NCBI RefSeq assembly: GCF_023016065.1
Contig: NZ_JALKAQ010000002.1
Location: 360,190 to 424,189, forward strand
Length of the DNA: 64,000 nt
Direction: 5' to 3'
Source of the DNA: Marinobacter sp. S0848L
Lineage (GTDB): Bacteria; Pseudomonadota; Gammaproteobacteria; Pseudomonadales; Oleiphilaceae
Shown: positions 46,435 through 55,285 of the stretch, one piece after another
Layout of the letters: each line of letters begins with the position of its first letter
How positions within the stretch are numbered: the first letter of the stretch is position 1
The notes under the pieces: generated by a model
Database searches by the model: none
Seen by the model: the letters and a program-made list of their open reading frames with translations, nothing else
Told to the model about the DNA's origin: nothing
Made by a program: the position numbers and the translations under genes

Positions 46435-47879
46435 TATTGTTGCCCTCCTTCAGTGGCGGTTTTCGCCGGATTTGCCGCGTTTTCCTCTGCATCGTATTCG
46501 AACTGAACGTGAGCAGCAGACAGTGGGCGGGCAGGGCGGTCGGCCTCGTCTTCGGTATGGCCACCATCGCCTTCCAGCCCTACGTACAGAACCCGCATCA
46601 GGTAGTACAAACCGGCCGAGAAGATGGAGGCATATACCAGGATGTAGCCAATCAAGGTGAACAGCGCCATGCCACCGGTGAGAGACGGGGTAACCGATTC
46701 TGCCTGCGTCATCATGCCGTACACCAACCAGGGCGCACGACCCGTTTCAGTCACAAACCAGCCCGTCAAAACCGCAAGAAACGGCGCAATACTCATGGCC
46801 CGGAGCCCTTGCAGGTACCAACGGGCCTTATACAAACGGCCACCTTTACGCAGAACCAGCCCGGTGATGGCAAACAGAATCATCAGCATGCCAAGGCCGA
46901 CCATCACCCGGAACGACCAGAACACAATCGCCACTGGAGGTTGTTCTTCAACCGGGACTTCCTTCAAACCAAGAATCTCACCGTCGAAATCGTGGGTGAG
47001 AATCAAACTGGCGAGGCTGGGAATGCCGATTTCGAAATGATTGGTCTGGTTTTCCTGGTCTGGAATCGCAAACAGTAAAAGCGGCACATTAGTGGAGGTT
47101 TCCCAATGGCCTTCCATTGCTGCCACCTTCATCGGCTGGTGTTCCAGCGTGTTCAAACCGTGGAAATCGCCCACAACCGCTTGCGCTGGCGCAATGACCA
47201 GCAACAGCCACAAACACATCGAGAGAGCTTTCTTGTTCGCTTCCACTTCGCGCCCTTTGAGGATGTACCAGGCACTTACACCGGCGACCACGAAACTACC
47301 CGTAAGGAACGAAGCCAGAACCATGTGCATCAAGCGGAACTTAAAGGACGGGTTAAAAATCGCCTCTCCCCACGACAAGATGTGGAACGCACCGTCTCTG
47401 AATTCTGTACCGGCAGGGGTTTGCATCCAGCTGTTTGCTGAGAGAATCCAGAACGTAGAGATAAGCGTGCCAACGGCCACCATGATGGCGGAGAACAGAT
47501 GCGCCCCGGGTGGCACTTTATCGCGACCAAAAAGCAGAACCCCCAAGAACGCCGCCTCCAGGAAAAACGCCGTGAGTACCTCATAACTCAGGATGGGCCC
47601 TAAGAAGTTAGCAGAGGCTTGTGCGAAGTTACTCCAGTTGGTCCCGAACTGAAATGACATCACGATGCCCGACACCACCCCCATACCGAACACCACCGCA
47701 AAAACCTTGGTCCAGAAGGTGGATAGGGTGGTCCACACCGGATTCTTGGTTTTGTAGCCAAGCCCTTCAAGCAGTGCGATGTAGGAAGCAAGCCCGATAG
47801 TGAACACCGGGAAAATGGCGTGAAATGACACGACAAACGCGAACTGGATTCGCGATAGGATGAGGGGATCTAGCTCCAT
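46434..47879 (-). CDS. cydA: cytochrome bd oxidase subunit I, CioA-like
   Basis: A 481-residue haem-binding subunit; I chose the ATG at 47877-47879 because GGAGG lies 7 bp upstream. LILSRIQFAFVVSFHAIFPVFTIGL opens the protein with the haem b595 histidine. FGTNWSNFAQ, NSWMQTPAGTEFRDG (haem b558 region), and GWFVTETGRAPWLVYG follow. The quinol-binding loop is short, as in cyanide-insensitive CioA types. With CydB it oxidises quinol and reduces oxygen at high affinity. First gene of cydABDC. Confidence 0.95.
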   Translation of the reverse strand: MELDPLILSRIQFAFVVSFHAIFPVFTIGLASYIALLEGLGYKTKNPVWTTLSTFWTKVFAVVFGMGVVSGIVMSFQFGTNWSNFAQASANFLGPILSYEVLTAFFLEAAFLGVLLFGRDKVPPGAHLFSAIMVAVGTLISTFWILSANSWMQTPAGTEFRDGAFHILSWGEAIFNPSFKFRLMHMVLASFLTGSFVVAGVSAWYILKGREVEANKKALSMCLWLLLVIAPAQAVVGDFHGLNTLEHQPMKVAAMEGHWETSTNVPLLLFAIPDQENQTNHFEIGIPSLASLILTHDFDGEILGLKEVPVEEQPPVAIVFWSFRVMVGLGMLMILFAITGLVLRKGGRLYKARWYLQGLRAMSIAPFLAVLTGWFVTETGRAPWLVYGMMTQAESVTPSLTGGMALFTLIGYILVYASIFSAGLYYLMRVLYVGLEGDGGHTEDEADRPARPLSAAHVQFEYDAEENAANPAKTATEGGQQ

Positions 47880-48067
47880 AGGAACCTCCAGCAATGACAT
47901 GCTTACAAAAGGGCGTAGCCCGCACAGCAACAGTCTGGTGCATTTTGTAATATTGTTATTACCAGCGGTTACGGTAATGCTAACGCGATCATACCAGAGA
48001 AACGCGAGACAATTTGTCGCACTCTTGACATATCACAACAACAAATCGAGCCAACTATGGTGAACCA

Positions 48068-48688
48068 ATGAGTTTTTACGAAAATCGCATCCTGCCTCAC
48101 ATCATCGACAAAGCCTGTTCTATGGGGCAGGTGATGAAGCTTCGTAGCCAGGTGGTTCCCCGTGCAAAAGGCCGTGTTTTGGAAGTTGGCATGGGCTCTG
48201 GCATCAACCTCGAATTCTACGATCCGGACCGTGTCGAAATGGTGTACGGCCTGGAACCGTCTGAAGGAATGCGCCGCAAAGCCCAGGCAAACCTCAACCG
48301 CTCGTCTATCAAGGTAGAATGGTTAGACCTTCCTGGCGAGAAAATACCTTTAGAAAATGACACCGTAGACACCATTTTGCTGACATTCACCCTGTGCACC
48401 ATCCCGGATTGGCAAGCCGCTTTGGAACAAATGACGCGGGTACTCAAACCCGGTGGGGAACTGCTATTCCTGGAACACGGAGAATCTCCTGATAAACGTA
48501 CCTGCAAATGGCAGCATCGGATCACCCCGGGTTGGAAGAAATTTGCAGGAGGCTGCCACCTGAACCGCAACATCACCGAATTGCTCAAGCAGGGCGGCTT
48601 CGAAATTCAAGAGCTAGAGAACCTGTACATTCCCAACGCGCCGAAAATTGCGGGCTACATCTACAAGGGCATCGCGATAAAGCCCTAA
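48068..48688 (+). CDS. class I SAM-dependent methyltransferase
   Basis: A 206-residue methyltransferase: GRVLEVGMGSGINLEFYDPD is the SAM-binding glycine loop and ILLTFTLCTIPDWQAALEQMTRVLKPGGELLFLEHG the next strands. The branch is related to the UbiE/Cou methyltransferase-like group; the substrate is not identifiable. It is divergent from cydA and ends 112 bp before tRNA-Leu. Confidence 0.88.
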   Translation: MSFYENRILPHIIDKACSMGQVMKLRSQVVPRAKGRVLEVGMGSGINLEFYDPDRVEMVYGLEPSEGMRRKAQANLNRSSIKVEWLDLPGEKIPLENDTVDTILLTFTLCTIPDWQAALEQMTRVLKPGGELLFLEHGESPDKRTCKWQHRITPGWKKFAGGCHLNRNITELLKQGGFEIQELENLYIPNAPKIAGYIYKGIAIKP

Positions 48689-48800
48689 ATTTAGTCAATT
48701 TGTTCGCAAAATAAACAGCTTGGACAGGAAGTTAAAGATCGGAATTGCGTTAGGCAACGGAGCCTTATACAATCTCGGCCTTCAGATTTTTCCCTCCTAT

Positions 48801-48887
48801 GCCCGGATGGTGAAATTGGTAGACACAAGAGACTTAAAATCTCTCGGCCGTAAGGCCGTGCCGGTTCGATTCCGGCTCCGGGCACCA
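48801..48887 (+). tRNA. tRNA-Leu(TAA), integration site of the island
   Basis: Acceptor GCCCGGA (48801-48807) pairs with TCCGGGC (48877-48883), followed by A and encoded CCA. Anticodon stem AGAGA/TCTCT holds anticodon TAA at 48835-48837, and a long variable arm is present. The gene is intact; its 3' 56 nt are repeated at 57694-57749. Confidence 0.98.
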
Positions 48888-48893
48888 TTAAAA
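48832..48893 (+). repeat. attL, left 62-bp direct repeat
   Basis: Identical over 62 bp to 57694-57755. It covers the anticodon loop to the 3' end of tRNA-Leu plus six bases beyond. The flanks differ on both sides. Confidence 0.95.
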
Positions 48894-48944
48894 ACAATAT
48901 CTTAGAATTTTTCTCCTGCCTTCTTTTAAGTGCATCTTGTTTCG

Positions 48945-48962
48945 TGTAGACGCTATGTAGAC
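48945..48962 (+). promoter_or_regulatory. left arm-type repeat pair
   Basis: TGTAGAC at 48945-48951 and again at 48956-48962, an 11-bp period. The same pair with the same spacing and orientation occurs at 57546-57563 near the other end. Inferred integrase arm-binding sites. Confidence 0.65.
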
Positions 48963-48991
48963 ACCAACCGCTTCGTTGTGGCAGGCTCTAT

Positions 48992-51064
48992 ATGCCTATG
49001 GTTGCTCAGGGAAGTGAAAAGATGGAATTTATAGAAGCTCTTCAATCGCCGAAGATTAAAATCAAACATCCAACGCAACGAGGGTTCAAACTCGCCACTT
49101 GGAAAAAGCACGAGCTCGAATACGAATTCCATCAACGGCAATCTCAGGCAGCCCATTCGTTCGGAACTATTCTTTTCCAGACACTCGAATTGTTACGAGA
49201 TTGGTTGACCGAACTTGATAGACGAAAACCCGCGTCACTGAATAACGGGGTATTGAGAAGGCATTTCGTGAGTTTGAGCAATCGACACAGAAAGGCCTTC
49301 GCTCAGCAAATGCAACAGCGTTTTGACGAATTTTCGGCATCGAATCAAACCGACGACGTCATAATAAATAACCTGTCAGGCCTACCTGGAGCCGCGATCG
49401 GGCCCGAGGATTCTAATAACGGCCATCTCACTATCACTGATAGTGCGCATCAAATGGTAGACAATTTCCGACTTATATTAGGCAGCCTGCTTGCACGTAG
49501 AAAAGTCGATAAATGTGAAGAAAGTTTTGAGCCACTCGACGAAATGGAATGGCTTCATTTTCAAGAAATGGGCTCTGCCCTATATGACTTGCTGGAATCT
49601 TATTGGCATTTAGTTGTATATGAGGAAAACATTCCCCTTTACGACACCTCAAAGAATCTTCTATTACTTAATCCAGTATTTAATGAACTTAATGTAGCAA
49701 AAACTGTTTCTTTGATGAGGATGGAAAATCATAGAGCAGCAGTTTCGGCGATTACAGGATCTTTTGTTAAAAACCGCCAAGCTTCAATGGATTACAAGTT
49801 CCCTATCGAGGCGGAAAAGTCCAAAGGTGTATCATATCGCGCAGTCCAGTTGAAAGATCAAGATTTCGAATTGCAGGGAATTTATGCTAGCGCCAAAAAT
49901 GATATTGGTGACATCAAGGACTCTATTTCAGAGAGTGTTTGCTCAAAAGAGTCTTCTGAGCTTGGGTTTTCTCTAAGTGATGTTTTCGACGTATTCTTAT
50001 CGTTGAGGATTTTTTCGGCATGGAAGTATGGAACGTTAAGTAACAATACGTCTTACTTCAAAAAAGGTGATTTGTCGAGATTTAATTTTGAAGTTGATAT
50101 AGGAAAACTTGCACAGGTAGTTTCGACATGTGTTGGATTCCCGAAAAATAAGACCAAGAAAATTCTCGAATTTCTGCACTTCGATTTTGGTAGTGACTAC
50201 GACTTATGGTCCAATCCATTCATCAAAAAGAATGACAGTAAGAGCTTCGTCCTTATTGCGCCTTTTATGGAGGCTGTTCTTAGTAGGAACGCAGAATTTT
50301 GGCTTCGCCAGTTAAATATATCTCTTAGTAATAAAGGTGATGGATTCGAGGAATACATAAGAAATAGAATTAATAAATCAATTGAGAATTCCCCACTTTC
50401 TGCGACAAGCTTCCAGGTGCCTGAAAAGATGATTAGGTTTTCTGGTCAGTTTGAGGAAATTGACTCGTTAGTTCTTATCGGCAACAGGGCGTTGGTAATC
50501 GAGATCAAGAATATTGTGGCAGTTGATAGCCCGGTTTCGTTTGGAACTGCTTCTAGGAGAATTAAGGAAGGAGTAGAGCAGGCCAAAAGAAAGAGTGAAT
50601 TCATAAAAAATAACAGGCATGAATTTGTTTCTAGATATAATCTAGATATTGAGGCGGATGAACTTGAAACCGTACCGCTCGTTTTCGTAAGTAATTTTAT
50701 TTGTGCTGGCTGCGTTATAGATGGGGTTTCCATCACAGACCAGTTAATTTTTGAGGCTTTTTTTATTAAGAAAGGACTAATTCCAATCCTTTCCCATGAT
50801 GCTGGGACCTCAATTTCTCATAAAGTTGAGGTTGAGATTTACAAGTCTTCTTCAGATGCGCAGGACAAAATAGAGAAATACCTATCAAATCCGCCTCAGC
50901 TCCGCTTGATGAAGGATGCGCTTTTTTGTGCTTATTATGAATCTTCAATACAAATAATTCCTGGTTCAAAGGCCGTTCTGCGTCGGTTAGAAGTTAGTCA
51001 AGAGCATGAGTTAAATACTATTTTGAACACCGATTTCGGTTTTCCGCTTATAGTAAATAAGTAG
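48992..51064 (+). CDS. large unknown protein with PD-(D/E)XK-like nuclease motif
   Basis: A 690-residue protein (or 680 from the ATG at 49022, which has GGAAG upstream). Residues 1-430 are helical and unrecognised. Between about 450 and 540, GFEEYIRNRI is followed by Asp491 and Glu504-Ile-Lys506, i.e. D-x12-E-x-K, the catalytic pattern of PD-(D/E)XK restriction-like nucleases. Codon use is much more A+T-rich than neighbours, indicating transfer. Lying beside attL as the only cargo on the plus strand, it is a candidate anti-phage gene; function unproven. Confidence 0.85.
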   Translation: MPMVAQGSEKMEFIEALQSPKIKIKHPTQRGFKLATWKKHELEYEFHQRQSQAAHSFGTILFQTLELLRDWLTELDRRKPASLNNGVLRRHFVSLSNRHRKAFAQQMQQRFDEFSASNQTDDVIINNLSGLPGAAIGPEDSNNGHLTITDSAHQMVDNFRLILGSLLARRKVDKCEESFEPLDEMEWLHFQEMGSALYDLLESYWHLVVYEENIPLYDTSKNLLLLNPVFNELNVAKTVSLMRMENHRAAVSAITGSFVKNRQASMDYKFPIEAEKSKGVSYRAVQLKDQDFELQGIYASAKNDIGDIKDSISESVCSKESSELGFSLSDVFDVFLSLRIFSAWKYGTLSNNTSYFKKGDLSRFNFEVDIGKLAQVVSTCVGFPKNKTKKILEFLHFDFGSDYDLWSNPFIKKNDSKSFVLIAPFMEAVLSRNAEFWLRQLNISLSNKGDGFEEYIRNRINKSIENSPLSATSFQVPEKMIRFSGQFEEIDSLVLIGNRALVIEIKNIVAVDSPVSFGTASRRIKEGVEQAKRKSEFIKNNRHEFVSRYNLDIEADELETVPLVFVSNFICAGCVIDGVSITDQLIFEAFFIKKGLIPILSHDAGTSISHKVEVEIYKSSSDAQDKIEKYLSNPPQLRLMKDALFCAYYESSIQIIPGSKAVLRRLEVSQEHELNTILNTDFGFPLIVNK

Positions 51065-51108
51065 ATCATAGGCTTAGTGAATGAGTTTAGAGCTGATAAG
51101 TTGGCCTA

Positions 51109-52872
51109 CTATCGCCGGCTCGATGCCGTACAGTTATTGACAGAACTCCAAGGTGGCGGATGAACCTCACCACTCAGCTTCTCCCAGGTATACGCGGTGT
51201 CCTCGGGCAATGCGGCGATTTCCGCTTCTGTAGGTTCCCGGACCTGGGTTAGTTGCTGAAGGCGATCCAGCCAGGAGGAACCGGGATTAATCTCGGACTC
51301 TGCCTTCTTCGGTCGCTTGATCTCCCATCGCAGCGTTCGCGTGATCCAATATCGGCCTTGAGCAAACAGGCCAAACAGCTTGCCTTTAGCCGGTTCGCCG
51401 TACTGATTAACTGGGCTATCCAGGTACTCGCCTGTATCCTGATCAAACTCTAGCCATTTTGCTGTTTTAATGGGCTGATCCGCTCGTTTGGCACACGGGC
51501 CATTCATCGCCTCGATAAAACCCGCCCAATCGCTTTTGTCCGCTGCTTGTCGGGCTTTCTCTACAACCTCGTCATCGGCATGATCCAAGCGACGTAACTC
51601 ACGCCAGACGGTTACAGGTGGCCCGCCGAGTTGTTGAAACTGACGGATTCCATGGATACTGGCCCAGGCGCGGACACGTGCAGCAACATCTTTAGTCAGG
51701 TTGCCATACCAGTCTTCGGCATCCTCGCCGTTTTCCTGAAACTCGCCGTCGATGTTCTTGCAGATGTACTTAACGATGTAGCCGGTTGCTGACCCTCGGT
51801 CATAATCAATATCAACCGCCTCGAACCGGGCTTCTTGTGCTCCCGGTTCGTCGCCGTCTTCCTCCAAGGCATAGTCCCGCATGATTTCAACCATGCGCGC
51901 TTTGTGTTTGGGTTCAACGAACAGCATCAGGTGCCAATGCGGGGTTCCGTCATGGTGGGGTTCTACGATCCTTAACCCATAGGTTCGGATTTCGTCTCGG
52001 TCTAGCTGGGCTCGAATGCGCGCCCACACCGAATTCAAGTAACTCTGGGCTTCGCTGGGTGTCGATCCGTTATATTTGGGGTTCGGTTGACCACTTATTT
52101 TGACGGGGTGGTATTTGCTGGGTGTGGTTAAGGTCAGGAATACCCCAGCATCGCCCATGTCTTGGGCGATCTTCTCAAAGCCGGACGCACGAACGATTAG
52201 CTCTGATCGGCGAACATATGGATTGCTAACCGACAGCGCTGACAGTTCCGCGAGGGTGTATTCCTGGCACTGATCGTTAACCGCGATCATTTCTTCAAGC
52301 AGGGAACGGTTGCGGGTTAGCTGTTCCTGATGGAGTTTTAACCCCCAATCGGATACATAAACGCCCTTTTGCTTGGAAACGAGGCCATACTCACGGGCTA
52401 CGTTGTCCAATACCCGTTTCTGTTCTTTCCGAATAAGGCGGCGCCACCACCTTTCACATTTTGTTCGTTCGATGCACCCTTTGTCCGTGTGGCTGTTTGG
52501 GAGGTTAAATGCGTAACGATCTAACAGTCTGGCGATGGCTCGCAGCGCTTCTTTCGTGTCTTTGATTCGCACGCTGGTTTCGCCGCAGGCTTTTGCCTTG
52601 GTTCTAGCAAAGTCCTTTAGCTCGGTATCGTCTATGGTGAACTTCAGATCCCGTCGTTGTAGTTTTGATTCCAGATCCTCCAAGGCCATTTCCAACGCAA
52701 TGCACCCCCGATCCTGACCTATTAGGTACAGGTGGGGTTCGAGCTTAGGGAATACCCTAGGGAACCGTTTACGGAACCGGGTTACCGCTTGTCGGGTTTG
52801 GCGCGTGCCGATGGTGTATAACCGGCCCTTGGTTCGATAGAACGCAAATTGCCTTTGGTCTGAGGGTGTCAT
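51109..52872 (-). CDS. rolling-circle replication initiator (phage GPA-type HUH nuclease)
   Basis: A 587-residue protein starting at the ATG 52870-52872 behind a GGGGG site. It has motif FLTLTTPSKYHP (about 245-256), the HUH metal motif PHWHLML with His312 and His314, and two active tyrosines Tyr365 and Tyr369 (YIVKY) spaced as in phiX174 and P2 A proteins. It would nick the element's origin and drive rolling-circle replication. The iteron-like array lies just upstream of its start and the AlpA-like gene further upstream on the same strand. Confidence 0.9.
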   Translation of the reverse strand: MTPSDQRQFAFYRTKGRLYTIGTRQTRQAVTRFRKRFPRVFPKLEPHLYLIGQDRGCIALEMALEDLESKLQRRDLKFTIDDTELKDFARTKAKACGETSVRIKDTKEALRAIARLLDRYAFNLPNSHTDKGCIERTKCERWWRRLIRKEQKRVLDNVAREYGLVSKQKGVYVSDWGLKLHQEQLTRNRSLLEEMIAVNDQCQEYTLAELSALSVSNPYVRRSELIVRASGFEKIAQDMGDAGVFLTLTTPSKYHPVKISGQPNPKYNGSTPSEAQSYLNSVWARIRAQLDRDEIRTYGLRIVEPHHDGTPHWHLMLFVEPKHKARMVEIMRDYALEEDGDEPGAQEARFEAVDIDYDRGSATGYIVKYICKNIDGEFQENGEDAEDWYGNLTKDVAARVRAWASIHGIRQFQQLGGPPVTVWRELRRLDHADDEVVEKARQAADKSDWAGFIEAMNGPCAKRADQPIKTAKWLEFDQDTGEYLDSPVNQYGEPAKGKLFGLFAQGRYWITRTLRWEIKRPKKAESEINPGSSWLDRLQQLTQVREPTEAEIAALPEDTAYTWEKLSGEVHPPPWSSVNNCTASSRR

Positions 52873-52976
52873 GCAACCCCCAGAACATAACGTGTACCTG
52901 CCCATAATAGGGCAGGGGTAGGGGCTGGTGAACCTGCTGATTGTTGGGGGTGTACCCTATAAGGTACAGGGAGGGT

Positions 52977-53071
52977 CGTTAACGAACTAACGGATGCTCG
53001 TTGTCCGTTAACGAACCTGTGAGGAAAAACTCTCCGTAACGGTCGGTTGACGGTAGTTCGATCCGTTAACG
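52977..53071. repeat. 29-bp-periodic palindrome array (candidate origin or operator)
   Basis: The 8-bp palindrome CGTTAACG occurs at 52977, 53006 and 53064, and a one-base-deleted copy CGTAACG at 53035. All four start positions are exactly 29 bp apart. The array lies between the replicase start and the AlpA-like gene. It may be a replication origin with iterons or the operator of a phage-type regulator. Confidence 0.75.
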
Positions 53072-53089
53072 TTATGATCACCTCGGCCA

Positions 53090-53287
53090 TTAGGCCACCT
53101 GAGAGGTTGAGTGACGTATCTGGCGCTCGATGTAACTCTCAAGATCCGATAGACGGTAACGAACTGCCCGGCTGCCAACTTTGACAAACGGGACTCGGGC
53201 ACCGGCCCACCTATCTCTTTCAAGAAAGGCTTTGCTGACACCTAGAAGCTCCGCGGCTTCTTTAGTTGTGAAAAGTGCTTTGTTCAT
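53090..53287 (-). CDS. AlpA-like helix-turn-helix excisionase/regulator
   Basis: A 65-residue winged-helix protein: LFTTKEAAELLGVSKAFLER then RVPFVKVGSRAVRYRLSDLESYIERQ is the AlpA/Xis (MerR-like) pattern, with helix-turn-helix at about residues 8-27. AlpA-type proteins activate integrase or excision in P4-like elements and satellites. It lies upstream of the replicase on the same strand, and AGACGGG repeats precede it. Confidence 0.9.
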   Translation of the reverse strand: MNKALFTTKEAAELLGVSKAFLERDRWAGARVPFVKVGSRAVRYRLSDLESYIERQIRHSTSQVA

Positions 53288-53354
53288 TGCGTGTCTCCAA
53301 CAGAGTTTGTTGCTGTCGGAGACACATTGACGTTAAGCGGGGAAAGTAAATATT

Positions 53355-53400
53355 CCCGTCTGGTTCAGACGGGGAGTTTCTGACGCTAGACGGGGAGTTT
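53355..53400. promoter_or_regulatory. AGACGGG repeats upstream of the AlpA-like gene
   Basis: An inverted pair CCCGTCT (53355-53361) and AGACGGG (53367-53373) is followed by a direct repeat: AGACGGGGAGTTT at 53367-53379 and 53388-53400, 21 bp apart (two helical turns). It is positioned as a promoter-proximal operator. Confidence 0.5.
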
Positions 53401-53405
53401 TAGTT

Positions 53406-54356
53406 TTAGCTTGATCGGGGTCTGCCGCCTTTCTTGCTTCCCGCTGGTCTTGGATCTAGGTCCTTAATCCAATCCCTTAAGGTGTCGGGTTTCGTATAGT
53501 AACGCCCACCGCCAAAACGTCGGATTGCCTCATGCTTGCAGATATCGGCAATACTGAGGTTCGGGGACGCCTTCCAGAGTTCCTGGGCGATTTCCCGGCA
53601 TAAAACGCGATGCTTTTGCTTGTCGGCAAGCTTGGACCAAAATTTGTCGATCTGGTCCTGTTTGATTCGCCCTGGCAGCATATCCTTTTCATCGTCACCG
53701 GTTTGGCCAGTCAGTTTGTTCTGATGCTCCTGACGCTCAATCTCGGTAAACCAGAAAGAAGGAAGTGGAAGCTTGAGGATTTCGCACAGGTCGCAAACAC
53801 TGTTCTTGTTGATATGTACCCGCTCCAGCGTTTGTCGCTCAAAAATGCGGTTCTTAAAGCATTGAGGGAAATCTTTCGTTGCGGTCGCATGTCGCCTCAA
53901 CCATCTCTCCGAGAACTCCTGATACCGTTCCCAGCGCTCATCGTCGGTCAAAGGGTTCTCTGGATCTTCATAAATCATCGAGACAGTGACGGTCTTGGGC
54001 TCTCCAGTTTTTTCATCGATCTCTTCGTGCGTTGTTTCTTCAGTGACGGATGATTCGAAATCAACGTAGTGTTCGAAATCGACAAGGGTTTTTTCATCCT
54101 TCAAGACGATTCCGTTCTCATTGCAAACCTGAATATCGTGCCGGTATTGCATTCGTGTAACCGTCCGGAGCATATCCTGAACAGGCAGGGGTAGAGCGCT
54201 CGGATCCGAATTATTTGGATCCTGATCGTACCACCGATGGGCGACTTCCCAGATGCTTAGGTGGTCAATGTCGGAATGCAGCATCGAATTGTCCTTGAGG
54301 TTCGAAGATGTTAGCAGCTTGGCTAGGTCCAAACTGAAGTTGAAGGTTGGAGTCAC
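53406..54356 (-). CDS. unknown protein of the island
   Basis: A 316-residue hydrophilic protein. It has a GTG start whose codon overlaps the stop of the upstream gene (GTGA); an ATG at 54282-54284 is possible. The middle has acidic residues (ESSVTEETTHEEIDEKTGEP) and the C-terminus SKKGGRPRSS is basic. No motif was recognised. It lies between the unknown 54353 gene and alpA, suggesting a role in element maintenance. Confidence 0.75.
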   Translation of the reverse strand: MTPTFNFSLDLAKLLTSSNLKDNSMLHSDIDHLSIWEVAHRWYDQDPNNSDPSALPLPVQDMLRTVTRMQYRHDIQVCNENGIVLKDEKTLVDFEHYVDFESSVTEETTHEEIDEKTGEPKTVTVSMIYEDPENPLTDDERWERYQEFSERWLRRHATATKDFPQCFKNRIFERQTLERVHINKNSVCDLCEILKLPLPSFWFTEIERQEHQNKLTGQTGDDEKDMLPGRIKQDQIDKFWSKLADKQKHRVLCREIAQELWKASPNLSIADICKHEAIRRFGGGRYYTKPDTLRDWIKDLDPRPAGSKKGGRPRSS

Positions 54357-55210
54357 CGGCTCCTAAAAAACGTGATGGAAGTTGCGGCTTGCCCTCGTTC
54401 CCGGCGAATATCAAAGAGATCCGAGGTATGGAGCAGGTTTCGCCAACTGACGCATCCGTGTGCCTTGGGAGTAAGGTCAGGGTTTCGACTCTTAATAACT
54501 TCAATGGCGAGCGTCAGGTCCGTCCACCCGTCTTTACCAAGCGTGGATTCTGCGCGCTTCAATTCCTCGACGACACGGGCGCTGGGCCAGTCAATATTTT
54601 CTCCGGGGATAAAACCTAACTTGATCCATGCATCGAACTGCGGCGAGAGGAGGAAACCCTTCAGCGCGGACATACCTCTTACCCTCGCTTGGTCCCAACT
54701 TTGGAGCCGTTCCATATGAGACTTGAGCATTTGTCGCACGGTTTCAAGGTGGTCGATAGCCTGCAGACAGGAATCTTGATCGTCCAAAGGAAAGCGCTGA
54801 AGGAAATGATGCACCAGCTCATTTCTCGTTTCGACCAGGTAGGTCAAATCATCAAGTAACGTCTGATAGTCGTCTTCGCCTGCGACAATGCTATATGTTG
54901 TCTTAAAATGAACTGCATCCGTCGGAAGTGCCGAATCGTCTATTTCCGATTCCGACTCATTGCCAGTCTCGGACGATATATGACTACCGGTAAAGTCGCT
55001 TATCAACTGACCAAGGGTCTTAGTGCTGTAATGGGATTGTCGCTTATGGAGATTTGTTTGCCAGGTCTTGGGGGTACCTTCCATCTCCAACACTGAAAGA
55101 AACCCTTTCATTCCAAGTTCGTATTTTTGCAGGTTCAGCACACACCGGCCTAGCGTCTCGAAGACTTGCGTTCTGAGTTCTTCAGTTGTTTTGTCGCACT
55201 CATCAGACAT
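54353..55210 (-). CDS. unknown protein of the island
   Basis: A 285-residue protein starting MSDECDKTTEELRTQVFETL at the ATG 55208-55210, with GGAAGG upstream; the frame extends a further 18 codons upstream. Helical and hydrophilic, no family recognised. The HEPN-like look of VETRNELVHHFLQRFPLDDQ (R-x4-H arrangement RNELVHH) is worth noting and could mean an RNase fold. It is coupled with the next gene. Confidence 0.75.
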   Translation of the reverse strand: MSDECDKTTEELRTQVFETLGRCVLNLQKYELGMKGFLSVLEMEGTPKTWQTNLHKRQSHYSTKTLGQLISDFTGSHISSETGNESESEIDDSALPTDAVHFKTTYSIVAGEDDYQTLLDDLTYLVETRNELVHHFLQRFPLDDQDSCLQAIDHLETVRQMLKSHMERLQSWDQARVRGMSALKGFLLSPQFDAWIKLGFIPGENIDWPSARVVEELKRAESTLGKDGWTDLTLAIEVIKSRNPDLTPKAHGCVSWRNLLHTSDLFDIRRERGQAATSITFFRSR

Positions 55211-55285
55211 AATGTCTTCTCGCCTTCCGTTGGTTGTATCTCTATCCGTTTGGTCCGAGTTCATCAGGGAGCTGCGACTACGAAT

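Noticed and set aside
48024..48037. ANR/FNR-like box TTGAC-ATAT-CACAA upstream of cydA
   Set aside because: The second half departs from the consensus (needs RTCAA), so I do not call it.
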